Below, piece by piece: positions 12,583 through 25,956 of a stretch of DNA of 64,000 bases. The translations under genes were made by a program, and so were the position numbers. The notes beneath the pieces were generated by a model that was not told where the DNA came from, did no database searches, and saw only the letters and a program-made list of their open reading frames with translations. Each line of letters begins with the position of its first letter. Positions within the stretch are counted from its first letter, which is position 1. Origin of the DNA: Liolophura sinensis (lineage: Eukaryota; Mollusca; Polyplacophora; Chitonida; Chitonidae). The stretch spans positions 1 to 64,000 of the forward strand of contig NW_027018039.1 in assembly GCF_032854445.1 (NCBI RefSeq), read 5' to 3'.

Positions 12583-14778
12583 AGCCGTTGCTGGGCACGT
12601 GATTATGACATAAATGATCATTCAACTGTCACTACAGACAAAAGTATTGGTCGGAGAGCAACGCGGTTTGCACCATTCGATTTCTCGTCACAAAATACGT
12701 CGGATTAGCCTCTTACCAGCAGCACTGGAACAGTTTTTCCACTTTTGCATTTTTGCCTGGTCTTTTTGTTAATTGAAATCGGCTACACTGTACTATGTAC
12801 AATCGCGACTGGTCAATGCTATATTCAACTTTTGACTATAAGTTATGTGCCCTTCGGTAGCCCAGAAGACCTGAAATCTTTGGGCTAAGCCCATTTAACT
12901 CACCCAGCAATTGCCTTACTTCTAAGTGCAAGACAATCTCAATGTCTTTATCTACGTGTAGAAAAACCACACCATTTGTACGTGAAAAACACAAGGTACT
13001 TGATACAGTCTGCTGTAAAAAGTACAACTGAACACTGACCCACTTCAGTAAGGTGCCAAAAGATTCGGAATTGAGCCAGGTATCGGCAGCTGTTGAAAAA
13101 TTGCAAATTTCCCTGGTTTCCATGGAATAAGAGCCGTTGCTGGGCACGTGATTATGACATAAATGATCATTCAATTGTCACTACAGGCAAAAGTATTGGT
13201 CGGAGAGCAACGCGGTTTGCACCATTCGATTTGTCGTCACAAAATACGTCGGATTAGCCTCTTACCAGCAGCACTGGAACAGTTTTTCCACTTTTGCATT
13301 TTTGCCTGGTCTTTTTGTTAATTGAAATCGGCTACACTGTACTCTGTACAATCGCGACTGGTCATTACTATATTCAACTTTTGACTATAAGTTATGTGCC
13401 CTTCGGTAGCCCAGACAACGTGAAATCTTTGGGCTCAGCCCATTTAACTCACCCAGCAATTGCCTTACCTCTAAGTGCAAGACAATCTCAATGTCTTTAT
13501 CTACGTGTAGAAAAACCACACCATTTGTACATAAAAAACACAAGGTACTTGATACAGTCTGCTGTAAAAAGTACAACTGAACACTGACCCACTTCAGTAA
13601 GGTGCCAAAAGATGCGGAATTGAGCCAGGCATCGGCAGCTGTTGAAAAATTGCAAATTTCCCTGGTTTCCATGGAGTAAGAGCCGTTGCTGGGCACGTGA
13701 TTATGACATAAATGATCATTTAACTGTCACTACAGACAAAAGTATTGGTCGGAGAGCAACGCGGTTTGCACCATTCGATTTCTCGTCACAAAATACGTCG
13801 GATTAGCCTCTTACCAGCAGCACTGGAACAGTTTTTCCACTTTTGCATTTTTGCCTGGTCTTTTTGTTAATTGAAACCGGCTACACTGTACTCTGTACTC
13901 GCGACTGGTCATTACTATATTCAACTTTTGACTATATGTTATGTGCCCTTCGGTAGCCCAGAAGACGTCAAATCTTTGGGCTAAGCCCATTTAACTCACC
14001 CAGCAATTGCCTTACTTCTAAGTCCAAGACAATCTCAATGTCTTTATCTACGTGTAGAAAAACCACACCATTTGTACATGAAAAACACAAGGTACTTGAT
14101 ACAGTCTGCTGTAAAAAGTACAACTAAACACTGACCCACTTCAGTAAGGTGCCAAAAGATTCGGAATTGAGCCAGGCATCGGCAGCTGTTGACAAATTCC
14201 AAATTTCCCTGGTTTCCATGGAGTAAGAGCCGTTGCTGGGCACGTGATTATGACATCAATGATCATTCAATTGTGACTACAGGCACCAGTATTAGTCGGA
14301 GAGCAACGCGGTTTGCACCATTCGATTTCTCGTCACAAAATACGTCGGATTAGCCTCTTACCAGCAGCACTGGAACAGTTTTTCCACTTTTGCATTTTTA
14401 CCTGGTCTTTTTGTTAATTGAAATCGGCTGCACTGTACTCTGTACAATCGCGACTGGTCATTACTATATTCAACTTTTGACTATAAGTTATGTGCTTTTC
14501 GGTAGCCCAGAAGACGTCAAATCTTTGGGCTAAGCCCATTTAACTCACCCAGCAATTGTCTTACTTCTAAGTCCAAGACAATCTCAATGTCTTTATCTAC
14601 GTGTAGAAAAACCAGACCATTTGTACATAAAAAAAACACAAGGTACTTAATACAGTCTGCTGTAAAAAGTACAACTAAACACTGACCCACTTCAGTAAGG
14701 TGCCAAAAGATGCGGAATTGAGCCAGGCATCGGCAGCTGTTGAAAAATTGCAAATTTCCCTGGTTTCCATGGAGTAAG

Positions 14779-17700
14779 TGCCGTTGCTGGGCACGTGATT
14801 ATGACATAAATGATCATTCAATTGTCACTACAGCCAAAAGTATTGGTCGGAGAGCAACGCGGTTTGCACCATTCGATTTGTCGTCACAAAATACGTCGAA
14901 TTAGCCTCTTACCAGCAGCACTGGAACAGTTTTTCCACTTTTGCATTTTTGCCTGGTCTTTTTGTTAATTGAAATCGGCTACACTGTACTCTGTACAATC
15001 GCTACTGGTCATTACTATATTCAACTTTTGACTATAAGTTATGTGCCCTTCGGTAGCACAGAAGACCTGAAATCTTTGGGCTAAGCCCATTTAACTCACC
15101 CAGCAATTGCCTTACTTCTAAGTGCAAGACAATCTCAATGTCTTTATCTACGTGTAGAGAAACCAGACCATTTGTACGTGAAAAACACAAGGTACTTGAT
15201 ACAGTCTGCTGTAAAAAGTACAACTGAACACTGACCCACTTCAGTAAGGTGCCAAAAGATGCGGAATTGAGCCAGGCATCGGCAGCTGTTGAAAAATTGC
15301 AAATTTCCCTGGTTTCCATGGAGTAAGAGCCGTTGCTGGGCACGTGATTATGACATAAATGATCATTCGATTGTCACTACAGGCACCAGTATTAGTCGGA
15401 GAGCATCGCGGTTTGCACCATTCGATATCTCGTCACAAAATACGTCGGATTAGCCTCTTACCAGCAGCACTGGAACAGTTTTTCCACTTTTACATTTTTA
15501 CCTGGTCTTTTTGTTAATTGAAATCGGCTACACTGTACTCTGTACAATCGCGACTGGTCATTACTATATTCAACTTTTGACTATAAGTTATGTGCCCTTC
15601 GGTAGCCCAGAAGACCTGAAATCTTTGGACCAAGCCCATTTAACTCACCCAGCAATTGTCTTACTTCTAAGTCCAAGACAATCTCAATGTCTTTATCTAC
15701 GTGTAGAAAAACCACACCATTTGTACATAAAAAACACAAGGTACTTGATACAGTCTGCTGTAAGAAGTACAACTAAATACTGACCCACATTTATAAGGTG
15801 CCAAAAGATGCGGAATTGGGCCAGGCATCGGCAGCTGTTAAAAAATTGCAAATATCCCTGGTTTCCATGGAGTAAGAGCCGTTGCTGTGCACGTGATTAT
15901 GACATCAATGATCATTCAATTGGCACTACAGGCAAAAGTATTGTTCGGAGAGCAACACGGTTTGCACCATTCGATTTCTCGTCACAAAATACGTCGGATT
16001 AGCCTCTTACCAGCAGCACTGGAACAATTTTTCCACTTTTGCATTTTTGCCTGGTCTTTTTTTTAATTGAAATCGGCTACACTGTACTATGTACCATCGC
16101 GACTGGTCATTACTATATTCAACTTTTGACTATATGTTATGTGCCCTTCGGTAGCCCAGAAGACGTCAAATCTTTGGGCTAAGCCCATTTAACTCACCCA
16201 GCAATTGCCTTACTTCTAAGTCCAAGACAATCTCAAATGTCTTTATCTACGTGTAGAAAAACCAGACCATTTGTACATAAAAAAACACAAGGTACTTGAT
16301 ACAGTCTGCTGTAAAAAGTACAACTAAACACTGACCCACTTCAGTAAGGTGCCAAAAGATGCGGAATTGAGCCAGGCATCGGCAGCTGTTGACAAATTGC
16401 AAATTTCCCTGGTTTCCATGGAGTAAGAGCCGTTGCTGGGCACGTGATTATGACATGAATGATCATTGAATTGTCGCTACAGCCAAAAGTATTGGTCGGA
16501 GAGCATCGCGGATTGCACCATTCGATTTGTCGTCACAAAATACGTCGGATTAGCCTCTTACCAGCAGCACTGGAACAGTTTTTCCACTTTTGCATTTTTG
16601 CCTGGTCTTTTTGTTAATTGAAATCGGCTACACTGTACTCTGTACAATCGCGACTGGTCATTACTATATTCAACTTTTGACTATAAGTTATGTGCCCTTC
16701 GGTAGCCCAGAAGACCTGAAATGTTTGGGCTAAGCCCATTTAACTCACCCAGCAATTGCCTTGCTTCTAAGTGCAAGACAATCTCAATGTCTTTATCTAC
16801 GTGTAAAAAAACCACACCATTTGTACATGAAAAACACAAGGTACTTGATACAGTCTGCTGTAAGAAGTACAACTGAACACTGACCCACTTCAGTAAGGTG
16901 CCAAAAGATGCGGAATTGAGCCAGGCATCGGCAGCTGTTGAAAAATTGCAAATTTCCCTGGTTTCCATGGAGTAAGTGCCGTTGCTGGGCACGTGATTAT
17001 GACATAAATGATCATTCAATTGTCACTACAGCCAAAAGTATTGGTCGGAGAGCAACACGGTTTGCACCATTCGATTTGTCGTCACAAAATACGTCGAATT
17101 AGCCTCTTACCAGCAGCACTGGAACAGTTTTTCCACTTTTGCATTTTTGCCTGGTCTTTTTGTTAATTGAAATCGGCTACACTGTACTCTGTACAATCGC
17201 TACTGGTCATTACTATATTCAACTTTTGACTATAAGTTATGTGCCCTTCGGTAGCCCAGACGACCTGAAATCTTTGGGCTAAGCCCATTTAACTCACCCA
17301 GCAATTGTCTTACTTCTAAGTGCAAGACAATCTCAATGTCTTTATCTACGTGTAGAAAAACCACACCATTTGTACGTGAAAAACACAAGGTACTTGATAC
17401 AGTCTGCTGTAAAAAGTACAACTGAACACTGACCCACTTCAGTAAGGTGCCAAAAGATGCGGAATTGAGCCAGGCATCGGCAGCTGTTGAAAAATTGCAA
17501 ATTTCCCTGGTTTCCATGGAGTAAGAGCCGTTGCTGGGCACGTGATTATGACATAAATGATCATTCGATTGTCACTACAGGCACCAGTATTAGTCGGAGA
17601 GCAACGCGGTTTGCACCATTCGATTTCTCGTCACAAAATACGTCGGATTAGCCTCTTACCAGCAGCACTGGAACAGTTTTTCCACTTTTACATTTTTACC

Positions 17701-18075
17701 TGGTCTTTTTGTTAATTGAAATCGGCTACACTGTACTCTGTACAATCGCGACTGGTCATTACTATATTCAACTTTTGACTATAAGTTATGTGCCCTTCGG
17801 TAGCCCAGAAGACCTGATATCTTTGGACCAAGCCCATTTAACTCACCCAGCAATTGTCTTACTTCTAAGTCCAAGACAATCTCAATGTCTTTATCTACGT
17901 GTAGAGAAACCAGATCATTTGTACGTAAAAAACACAAGGTACTTGATACAGTCTGCTGTAAAAAAGTACAACTGAACACTGACCCACTTCAGTAAGGTGC
18001 CAAAAGATGCGGAATTGAGCCAGGCATCGGCAGCTGTTGAAAAATTGCAAATATCCCTGGTTTCCATGGAGTAAG
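14779..18075. repeat. 4-monomer periodicity (14779-15876 and 16977-18075)
   Basis: Monomers at 14779 and 15328 share linked variants with those at 16977 and 17526, an offset of 2198 bp. Markers are AAGTGCCG just before the start, ACGTCGAATTAGCC, ATCGCTACTGG, CATTCGATTGTCAC, GGCACCAGTATTAG and TTTTACATTTTTACC. The intervening pair (15877, 16428) is not matched by the pair after 18076, so only half of the unit is duplicated. Confidence 0.75.
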
Positions 18076-19474
18076 AGCCGTTGCTGGGCATGTGATTATG
18101 ACATCAATGATCATTCAATTGTCACTACAGCCAAAAGTATTGGTCGGAGAGCAACGCGGTTTGCACCATTCGATTTGTCGTCACAAAATACGACGAATTA
18201 GCCTCTTACCAGCAACACTGGAACAGTTTTTCCACTTTTGCATTTTTGCCTGGTCTTTTTGTTAATTGAAATCGGCTACACTGTACTCTGTACAATCGCT
18301 ACTGGTCATTAATATATTTAACTTTTGACTATAAGTTATGTGCCCTTCGGTAGCCCAGAAGACCTGAAATCTTTGGGCTAAGCCCATTTAACTCACCCAG
18401 CAATTGCCTTACTTCTAAGTGCAAGACAATCTCAATGTCTTTATCTACGTGTAGAAAAACCACACCATTTGTACATGAAAAACACAAGGTACTTGATACA
18501 GTCTGCTGTAAAAAGTACAAATGAACACTGACCCACTTCAGTAAGGTGCCAAAAGATGCGGAATTGAGCCAGGCATCGGCAGCTGTTGAAAAATTGCAAA
18601 TTTCCCTGGTTTCCATGGAGTAAGAGCCGTTGCTGGGCACGTGATTATGACATAAATGATCATTCAATTGTCACTACAGGCAAAAGTATTGGTCGGAGAG
18701 CAACGCGGTTTGCACCATTCGATTTCTCGTCACAAAATACGTCGGATTAGCCTCTTACCAGCAGCACTGGAACAATTTTTCCAATTTTGCATTTTTACCT
18801 GGTCTTTTAGTTAATTGAAATCGGCTACACTGTACTCTGTACAATCGCGACTGGTCATTACTATATTCAACTTTTGACTATAAGTTATGTGCCCTTCGGT
18901 AGCCCAGAAGACCTGAAATCTTTGGGCTAATCCCATTTAACTCACCCAGCAATTGCCTTACTTCTAAGTGCAAGACAATCTCAATGTCTTTATCTACGTG
19001 TAGAAAAACCACACCATTTGTACGTGAAAAACACAAGGTACTTGATACAGTCTGCTGTAAAAAGTACAACTGAACACTGACCCACATTTATAAGGTGCCA
19101 AAGATGCGGAATTGAGCCAGGTATCGGCAGCTGTTGAAAAATTGCAAATTTCCCTGGTTTCCATGGAGTAAGAGCCGTTGCTGGGCACGTGATTATGACA
19201 TAAATGATCATTCAATTGTCACTACAGGCAAAAGTATTGGTCGGAGAGCAACGCGGTTTGCACCATTCGATTTCTCGTCACAAAATACGTCGGATTAGCC
19301 TCTTACCAGCAGCACTGGAACAATTTTTCCAATTTTGCATCTTTGCCTAGTGATTTTGTTAATTGAAATCGGCTACACTGTACTCTGTACAATCGCGACT
19401 GGTCATTACTATATTCAACTTTTGACTATATGTTATGTGCCCTTCGGTAGCCCAGAAGACGTCAAATCTTTGGG

Positions 19475-20650
19475 CTAAGCCCATTTAACTCACCCAGCAA
19501 TTGCCTTACTTCTAAGTCGAAGACAATCTCAATGTCTTTATCTACGTGTAGAAAAGCCACACCATTTGTACATGAAAAACACAAGGTACTTGATACAGTC
19601 TGCTGTAAAAAGTACAACTGAACACTGACCCACTTCAGTAAGGTGCCAAAAGATGCGGAATTGAGCCAGGCATCGGCAGCTGTTGACAAATTGCAAATTT
19701 CCCTGGTTTCCATGGAGTAAGAGCCGTTGCTGGGCACGTGATTATGACATAAGTGATCATTCAATTGTCACAACAGCCAAAAGTATTGGTCGGAGAGCAA
19801 CGCGGTTTGCACCTTTCGATTTCTCGTCACAAGATACGTCGGATTAGCCTCTTACCAGCAGCACTGGAACAGTTTTTCCACTTTTGCATTTTTACCTGGT
19901 CTTTTTGTTAATTGAAATCGGCTACACTGTACTCTGTACAATTGCGACTGGTCATTACTATATTCAACTTTTGACTATAAGTTCTGTGAACTTCGGTAGC
20001 CCAGAAGACGTCAAATCTTTGGGCTAAGCCCATTTAACTCACCCAGCAACTATCTTATTTCTAAGTCCAAGACAATCTCAATGTCTTTATCTACGTGTAG
20101 AAAAACCACACCATTTGTACATAAAAAACACAAGGTACTTGATACAGTCTGCTGTAAAAAGTACAACTGACCACAATCCCACATGAATAAGGTGCCAAAA
20201 GATGCGGAATTGAGCCAGGTATCGGCAGCTGTTGAAAAATTGCAAATTTCCCTGGTTTCCATGGAGTAAGAGCCGTTGCTGTGCACGTGATTATGAATTA
20301 AATGATCATTCAATTGTCACTACAGGCAAAAGTATTGTTCACAGAGCAACGAGGTTTGCACCATTCGATTTCTCGTCACAAAATACGTCGGATTAGCCTC
20401 TTACCAGCAGCACTGGAACAATTTTTCCACTTTTGCATTTTTGCCTGGTCTTTTTCTTAATTGAAATCGGCTACACTGTACTATGTACCATCGCGACTGG
20501 TCATTACTATATTCAACTTTTGACTATATGTTATGTGCCCTTCGGTAGCCCAGAAGACGTCAAATCTTTGGGCTAAGCCCATTTAACTCACCCAGCAATT
20601 GCCTTACTTCTAAGTCCAAGACAATCTCAATGTCTTTATCTACGTGTAGA
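19475..20650 (+). repeat. Left flanking segment, matched 13725 bp downstream
   Basis: Carries a run of rare variants: GAAAAGCCACACC (19552), ATAAGTGATC (19750), TCACAACAGCC (19768), CACAAGATACG, ACAATTGCGAC, TTCTGTGAACTTCGG (19982), TCTTATTTCTAAG, CCACAATCCCACATGAAT, GAATTAAATGA (20295) and GTTCACAGAGCAACGAGG (20338). The same series in the same order recurs at 33200-34360, exactly 25 monomers away, with roughly a dozen single-base differences. Confidence 0.85.
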
Positions 20651-20981
20651 AAAACCACACCATTTGTACATAAAAAACACAAGGTACTTGATACAGTCTG
20701 CTGTAAAAAGTACAACTGAACACTGACCCACTTCAGTAAGGTGCCAAAAGATGCGGAATTGAGCCAGGCATTGGCAGCTGTTGACAAATTGCAAATTTCC
20801 CTGGTTTCCATGGAGTAAGAGCCGTTGCTACGCACGTGATTATGACATCAATGATCATTCAATTGTCGCTACAGCCAAAAGTATTGGTCGGAGAGCAACG
20901 CGGATTGCACCATTCGATTTCTCGTCACAAAATACGTCGGATTAGCCTCTTACTAGCAGCACTGGAACAGTTTGTCCACTT

Positions 20982-21275
20982 TTGCATTTTTGCCTGGTCT
21001 TTTTGTTAATTGAAATCGGCTACACTGTACTCTGTACAATCGCGACTGGTCATTACTATATTCAACTTTTGACTATAAGTTATGTGCCCTTCGGTAGCCC
21101 AGAAGACCTGAAATCTTTGGGCCAAGCCCATTTAACTCACCCAGCAATTGCCTTACTTCTAAGTCCAAGACAATCTCAATGTCTTTATCTACGTGTAGAA
21201 AAACCACACCATTTGTACATAAAAAACACAAGGTACTTGATACAGTCTGCTGTAAAAAGTACAACTGAACACTGA
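20982..21275 (+). other. Recurrent 97-codon open frame, judged non-coding
   Basis: The best-preserved forward frame, repeated once per monomer in the better copies. It opens with TTG, not ATG; the in-frame TAG in GGATTAGCC lies 33 bp upstream with no ATG between. The translation is hydrophobic at the start (HFCLVFLLIE) and ends KSTTEH. Many other copies have TAA at GGCTAAGCC, cutting it at about codon 50. I recognise no domain. Since the monomer length is a multiple of three, the same frame and stop recur in every copy, which explains the apparent abundance of ORFs. A remnant of an old coding sequence cannot be excluded. Confidence 0.6.
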
Positions 21276-21384
21276 CCCACTTCAGTAAGGTGCCAAAAGA
21301 TGCGGAATTGAGCCAGGCATCGGCAGCTGTTGAAAAATTGCAAATTTCCCTGGTTTCCATGGAGTAAGAGCCGTTGCTGGGCAC
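21073..21384 (-). other. Recurrent 94-112-codon antisense open frame, judged non-coding
   Basis: Overlaps the forward frame on the other strand. An in-frame ATG lies in the conserved CCATGG, so the ATG-started part, beginning METREICNFSTAADAWLNS, is about 94 codons. The end is polymorphic: copies with GACCTGAAATC read through to YRRAHNL, while copies with GACGTCAAATC stop earlier after LSPKI. Some copies have frameshifts or a TAA made by GGATTAAG. No domain, signal peptide or family is recognised, and no promoter or poly(A) pattern supports expression. Confidence 0.6.
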
Positions 21385-21564
21385 GTGATTATGACATAAA
21401 TGATCATTGAATTGTCACTACAGCCAAAAGTATAGGTCGGAGAGCAACGCGGTTTGCACCATTCGATTTGTCGTCACAAAATACGTCGAATTAGCCTCTT
21501 ACCAGCAACACTGGAACAGTTTTTCCACTTTTGCATTTTTACCTGGTCTTTTTGTTAATTGAAA

Positions 21565-24500
21565 TCGGCTACACTGTACTCTGTACAATCGCGACTGGTC
21601 ATTACTATATTCAACTTTTGACTATAAGTTATGTGCCCTTCGGTAGCCCAAAAGACATCAAATCTTTGGGCTAAGCCCATTTAACTCACCCAGCAATTGT
21701 CTTACTTCTAAGTCCAAGACAATCTCAATGTCTTTATCTACGTGTAGAAAAACCAGACCATTTGTACATAAAAAACACAAGGTACTTGACACAGTCTGCT
21801 GTAAAAAGTACAACTGACCACAATCCCAAATGAATAAGGTGCCAAAAGATGCGGAATTGAGCCAGGTATCGGCAGCTGTTGAAAAATTGCAAATTTCCCT
21901 GGTTTCCATGGAGTAAGAGCCGTTGCTGTGCACGTGATTATGACATAAATGATCATTCAATTGTCACTACAGGCAAAAGTATTGTTCGGAGAGCAACGCA
22001 GTTTGCACCATTCGATTTCTCGTCACAAAATACGTCGGATTAGCCTCTTACCAGCAGCACTGGAACAATTTTTCCACTTTTGCATTTTTACCTGGTCTTT
22101 TTCTTAATTGAAATCGGCTACACTGTACTATGTACCATCGCGACTGGTCATTACTATATTCAACTTTTGACTATATGTTATGTGCCCTTCGGTAGCCCAG
22201 AAGACGTCAAATCTTTGGGCCAAGCCCATTTAACTCACCCAGCAATTGCCTTACTTCTAAGTCGAAGACAATCTCAATGTCTTTATCTACGTGTAGAAAA
22301 ACCAGACCATTTGTACATAAAAAACACAAGGTACTTGATACAGTCTGCTGTAAAAAGTACAACTAAATACTGACCCACATTTATAAAGTGCCAAAAGATT
22401 CGGAATTGAGCCAGGCATCGGCAGCTGTTGAAAAATTGCAAATTTCCCTGGTTTCCATGGAGTAAGAGCCGTTGCTACGCACGTGATTATGACATAAATG
22501 ATCATTCAATTGTCGCTACAGCCAAAAGTATTGGTCGGAGAGCAACGCGGATTGCACCATTCGATTTCTCGTCACAAAATACGTCGGATTAGCCTCTTGC
22601 CAGCAGCACTGGAACAATTTTTCCAATTTTGCATTTTTGCCTGGTCTTTTTGTTAATTGAAACCGGCTACACTGTACTCTGTACAATCGCGACTGGTCAT
22701 TACTATATTCAACTTTTGACTATAAGTTATGTGCCCTTCGGTAGCCCAGAAGACCTGAAATCTTTGGGCCAAGCCCATTTAACTCACCCAGCAATTGTCT
22801 TACTTCTAAGTCCAAGACAATCTCAATGTCTTTATCTACGTGTAGAAAAACCACACCATTTGTACATAAAAAACACAAGGTACTTGATACAGTCTGCTGT
22901 AAAAAGTACAACTGAACACTGACCCACTTCAGTAAGGTGCCAAAAGATGCGGAATTGAGCCAGGCATCGGCAGCTGTTGAAAAATTGCAAATTTCCCTGG
23001 TTTCCATGGAGTAAGAGCCGTTGCTGGGCACGTGATTATGACATCAATGATCATTCAATTGTCACTACAGGCAAAAGTATTGGTCGGAGAGCAACGCGGT
23101 TTGCACCATTCGATTTGTCGTCACAAAATACGTCGGATTAGCCTCTTACCAGCAGCACTGGAACAATTTTTCCAATTTTGCATTTTTGCCTAGTCTTTTT
23201 GTTAATTGAAATCGGCTACACTGTACTATGTACCATCGCCACTGGTCATTACTATATTCAACTTTTGACTATATGTTATGTGCCCTTCGGTAGCCCAGAA
23301 GACGTCAAATCTTTGGGCTAAGACCATTTAACTCACCCAGCAATTGCCTTACTTCTAAGTCGAAGACAATCTCAATGTCTTTATCTACGTGTAGAAAAAC
23401 CACACCATTTGTACATGAAAAACACAAGGTACTTGATACAGTCTGCTGTAAAAAGTACAACTGAACACTGACCCACTTCAGTAAGGTGCCAAAAGATTCG
23501 GAATTGAGCCAGGCATCGGCAGCTGTTGACAAATTGCAAATTTCCCTGGTTTCCATGGAGTAAGAGCCGTTGCTACGCACGTGATTATGACATAAATGAT
23601 CATTCAATTGTCGCTACAGCCAAAAGTATTGGTCGGAGAGCAACGCGGATTGCACCATTCGATTTCTCGTCACAAAATACGTCGGATTAGCCTCTTACTA
23701 GTAGCACTGAAACAGTTTTTCCACTTTTGCATTTTTGCCTGGTCTTTTTGTTAATTGAAATCGGCTACACTGTACTCTGTACAATCGCGACTGGTCATTA
23801 CTATATTCAACTTTTGACTATAAGTTATGTGCCCTTCGGTAGCCCAGAAGACCTGAAATCTTTGGGCTAAGCCCATTTAACTCACCCAGCAATTGTCTTA
23901 CTTCTAAGTCCAAGACAATCTCAATGTCTTTATCTACGTGTAGAAAAACCAGACCATTTGTACATAAAAAACACAAGGTACTTGATACAGTCTGCTGTAA
24001 AAAGTACAACTAAATACTGACCTACATTTATAACGTGCCAAAAGATGCGGAATTGGGCCAGGCATCGGCAGCTGTTGACAAATTGCAAATTTCCCTGGTT
24101 TCCATGGAGTAAGAGCCGTTGCTACGCACGTGATTATGACATAAATGATCATTCAATTGTCGCTACAGCCAAAAGTATTGGTCGGAGAGCAACGCGGATT
24201 GCACCATTCGATTTCTCGTCACAAAATACGTCGGATTAGCCTCTTACCAGCAGCACTGGAACAATTTTTCCAATTTTGCATTTTTGCCTGATCTTTTTGT
24301 TAATTGAAACCGGCTACACTGTACTCTGTACAATCGCGACTGGTCATTACTATATTCAACTTTTGACTATAAGTTATGTGCCCTTCGGTAGCCCAGAAGA
24401 CCTGAAATCTTTGGGCCAAGCCCATTTAACTCACCCAGCAATTGTCTTACTTCTAAGTCCAAGACAATCTCAATGTCTTTATCTACGTGTAGAAAAACCA

Positions 24501-25956
24501 CACCATTTGTACATAAAAAAAACAAGGTACTTGATACAGTCTGCTGTAAAAAGTACAACTGAACACTGACCCACTTCAGTAAGGTGCCAAAAGATGCGGA
24601 ATTGAGCCAGGCATCGGCAGCTGTTGAAAAATTGCAAATTTCCCTGGTTTCCATGGAGTAAGAGCCGTTGCTGGGCACGTGATTATGACATAAATGATCA
24701 TTCAATTGTCACTACAGCCAAAAGTATTGGTCGGAGAGCAACACAGTTTGCACCATTCGATTTCTCGTCACAAAATACGTCGGATTAGCCTCTTACCAGC
24801 AGCACTGGAACAATTTTTCCACTTTTGCATTTTTACCTGGTCTTTTTCTTAATTGAAATCGGCTACACTGTACTATGTACCATCGCGACTGGTCATTACT
24901 ATATTCAACTTTTGACTATATGTTATGTGCCCTTCGGTAGCCCAGAAGACGTCAAATCTTTGGGCCAAGCCCATTTAACTCACCCAGCAATTGCCTTACT
25001 TCTAAGTCGAAGACAATCTCAATGTCTTTATCTACGTGTAGAAAAACCAGACCATTTGTACATAAAAAACACAAGGTACTTGATACAGTCTGCTGTAAAA
25101 AGTACAACTAAATACTGACCCACTTCAGTAAGGTGCCAAAAGATTCGGAATTGAGCCAGGCATCGGCAGCTGTTGAAAAATTGCAAATTTCCCTGGTTTC
25201 CATGGAGTAAGAGCCGTTGCTACGCACGTGATTATGACATAAATGATCATTCAATTGTCGCTACAGCCAAAAGTATTGGTCGGAGAGCAACGCGGATTGC
25301 ACCATTCGATTTCTCGTCACAAAATACGTCGGATTAGCCTCTTGCCAGCAGCACTGGAACAATTTTTCCAATTTTGCATTTTTGCCTGGTCTTTTTGTTA
25401 ATTGAAACCGGCTACACTGTACTCTGTACAATCGCGACTGGTCATTACTATATTCAACTTTTGACTATAAGTTATGTGCCCTTCGGTAGCCCAGAAGACC
25501 TGAAATCTTTGGGCCAAGCCCATTTAACTCACCCAGCAATTGTCTTACTTCTAAGTCCAAGACAATCTCAATGTCTTTATCTACGTGTAGAAAAACCACA
25601 CCATTTGTACATAAAAAACACAAGGTACTTGATACAGTCTGCTGTAAAAAGTACAACTGAACACTGACCCACTTCAGTAAGGTGCCAAAAGATGCGGAAT
25701 TGAGCCAGGCATCGGCAGCTGTTGAAAAATTGCAAATTTCCCTGGTTTCCATGGAGTAAGAGCCGTTGCTGGGCACGTGATTATGACATCAATGATCATT
25801 CAATTGTCACTACAGGCAAAAGAATTGGTCGGAGAGCAACGCGGTTTGCACCATTCGATTTGTCGTCACAAAATACGTCGGATTAGCCTCTTACCAGCAG
25901 CACTGGAACAATTTTTCCAATTTTGCATTTTTGCCTAGTCTTTTTGTTAATTGAAA
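21565..25956 (+). repeat. 8-monomer HOR (4392 bp), copy 1
   Basis: The unit runs from the middle of the monomer at 21369 to the middle of the one at 25761. In order the subtypes are A (second half; GACATCAAATC, CCACAATCCCAAATG), B (21918; TTTTCTTAATTG, ATGTACCATCG), C (22467; TTGCCAGCAG, GAAACCGG), D (23016; TTGTCGTC, GCCTAGTC, ATCGCCACTGG), E (23565; ACTAGTAGCACTGAAAC, TTTATAACGTG), F (24114; GCCTGATC, AAAAAAAAC), G (24663; AACACAGTTTG) and C again (25212), then the first half of D. Every diagnostic set reappears 4392 bp later. Copies differ by scattered single substitutions, apparently well under 1-2%. Confidence 0.9.

Larger units (their letters stand above)
11485..14227. repeat. Near-identical neighbouring monomers with a dimer periodicity
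   Basis: Monomers at 11485, 12034 and 13132 carry the rare string GACAACGTGAAATC (near 11768, 12317 and 13415). Monomers at 12583 and 13681 share CTGTCACTACAGAC. The alternation gives a 1098-bp dimer over about 2.2 kb, while the 11485/12034 pair is a single-monomer duplication. The local order suggests short unequal exchanges one or two monomers long. Confidence 0.75.
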
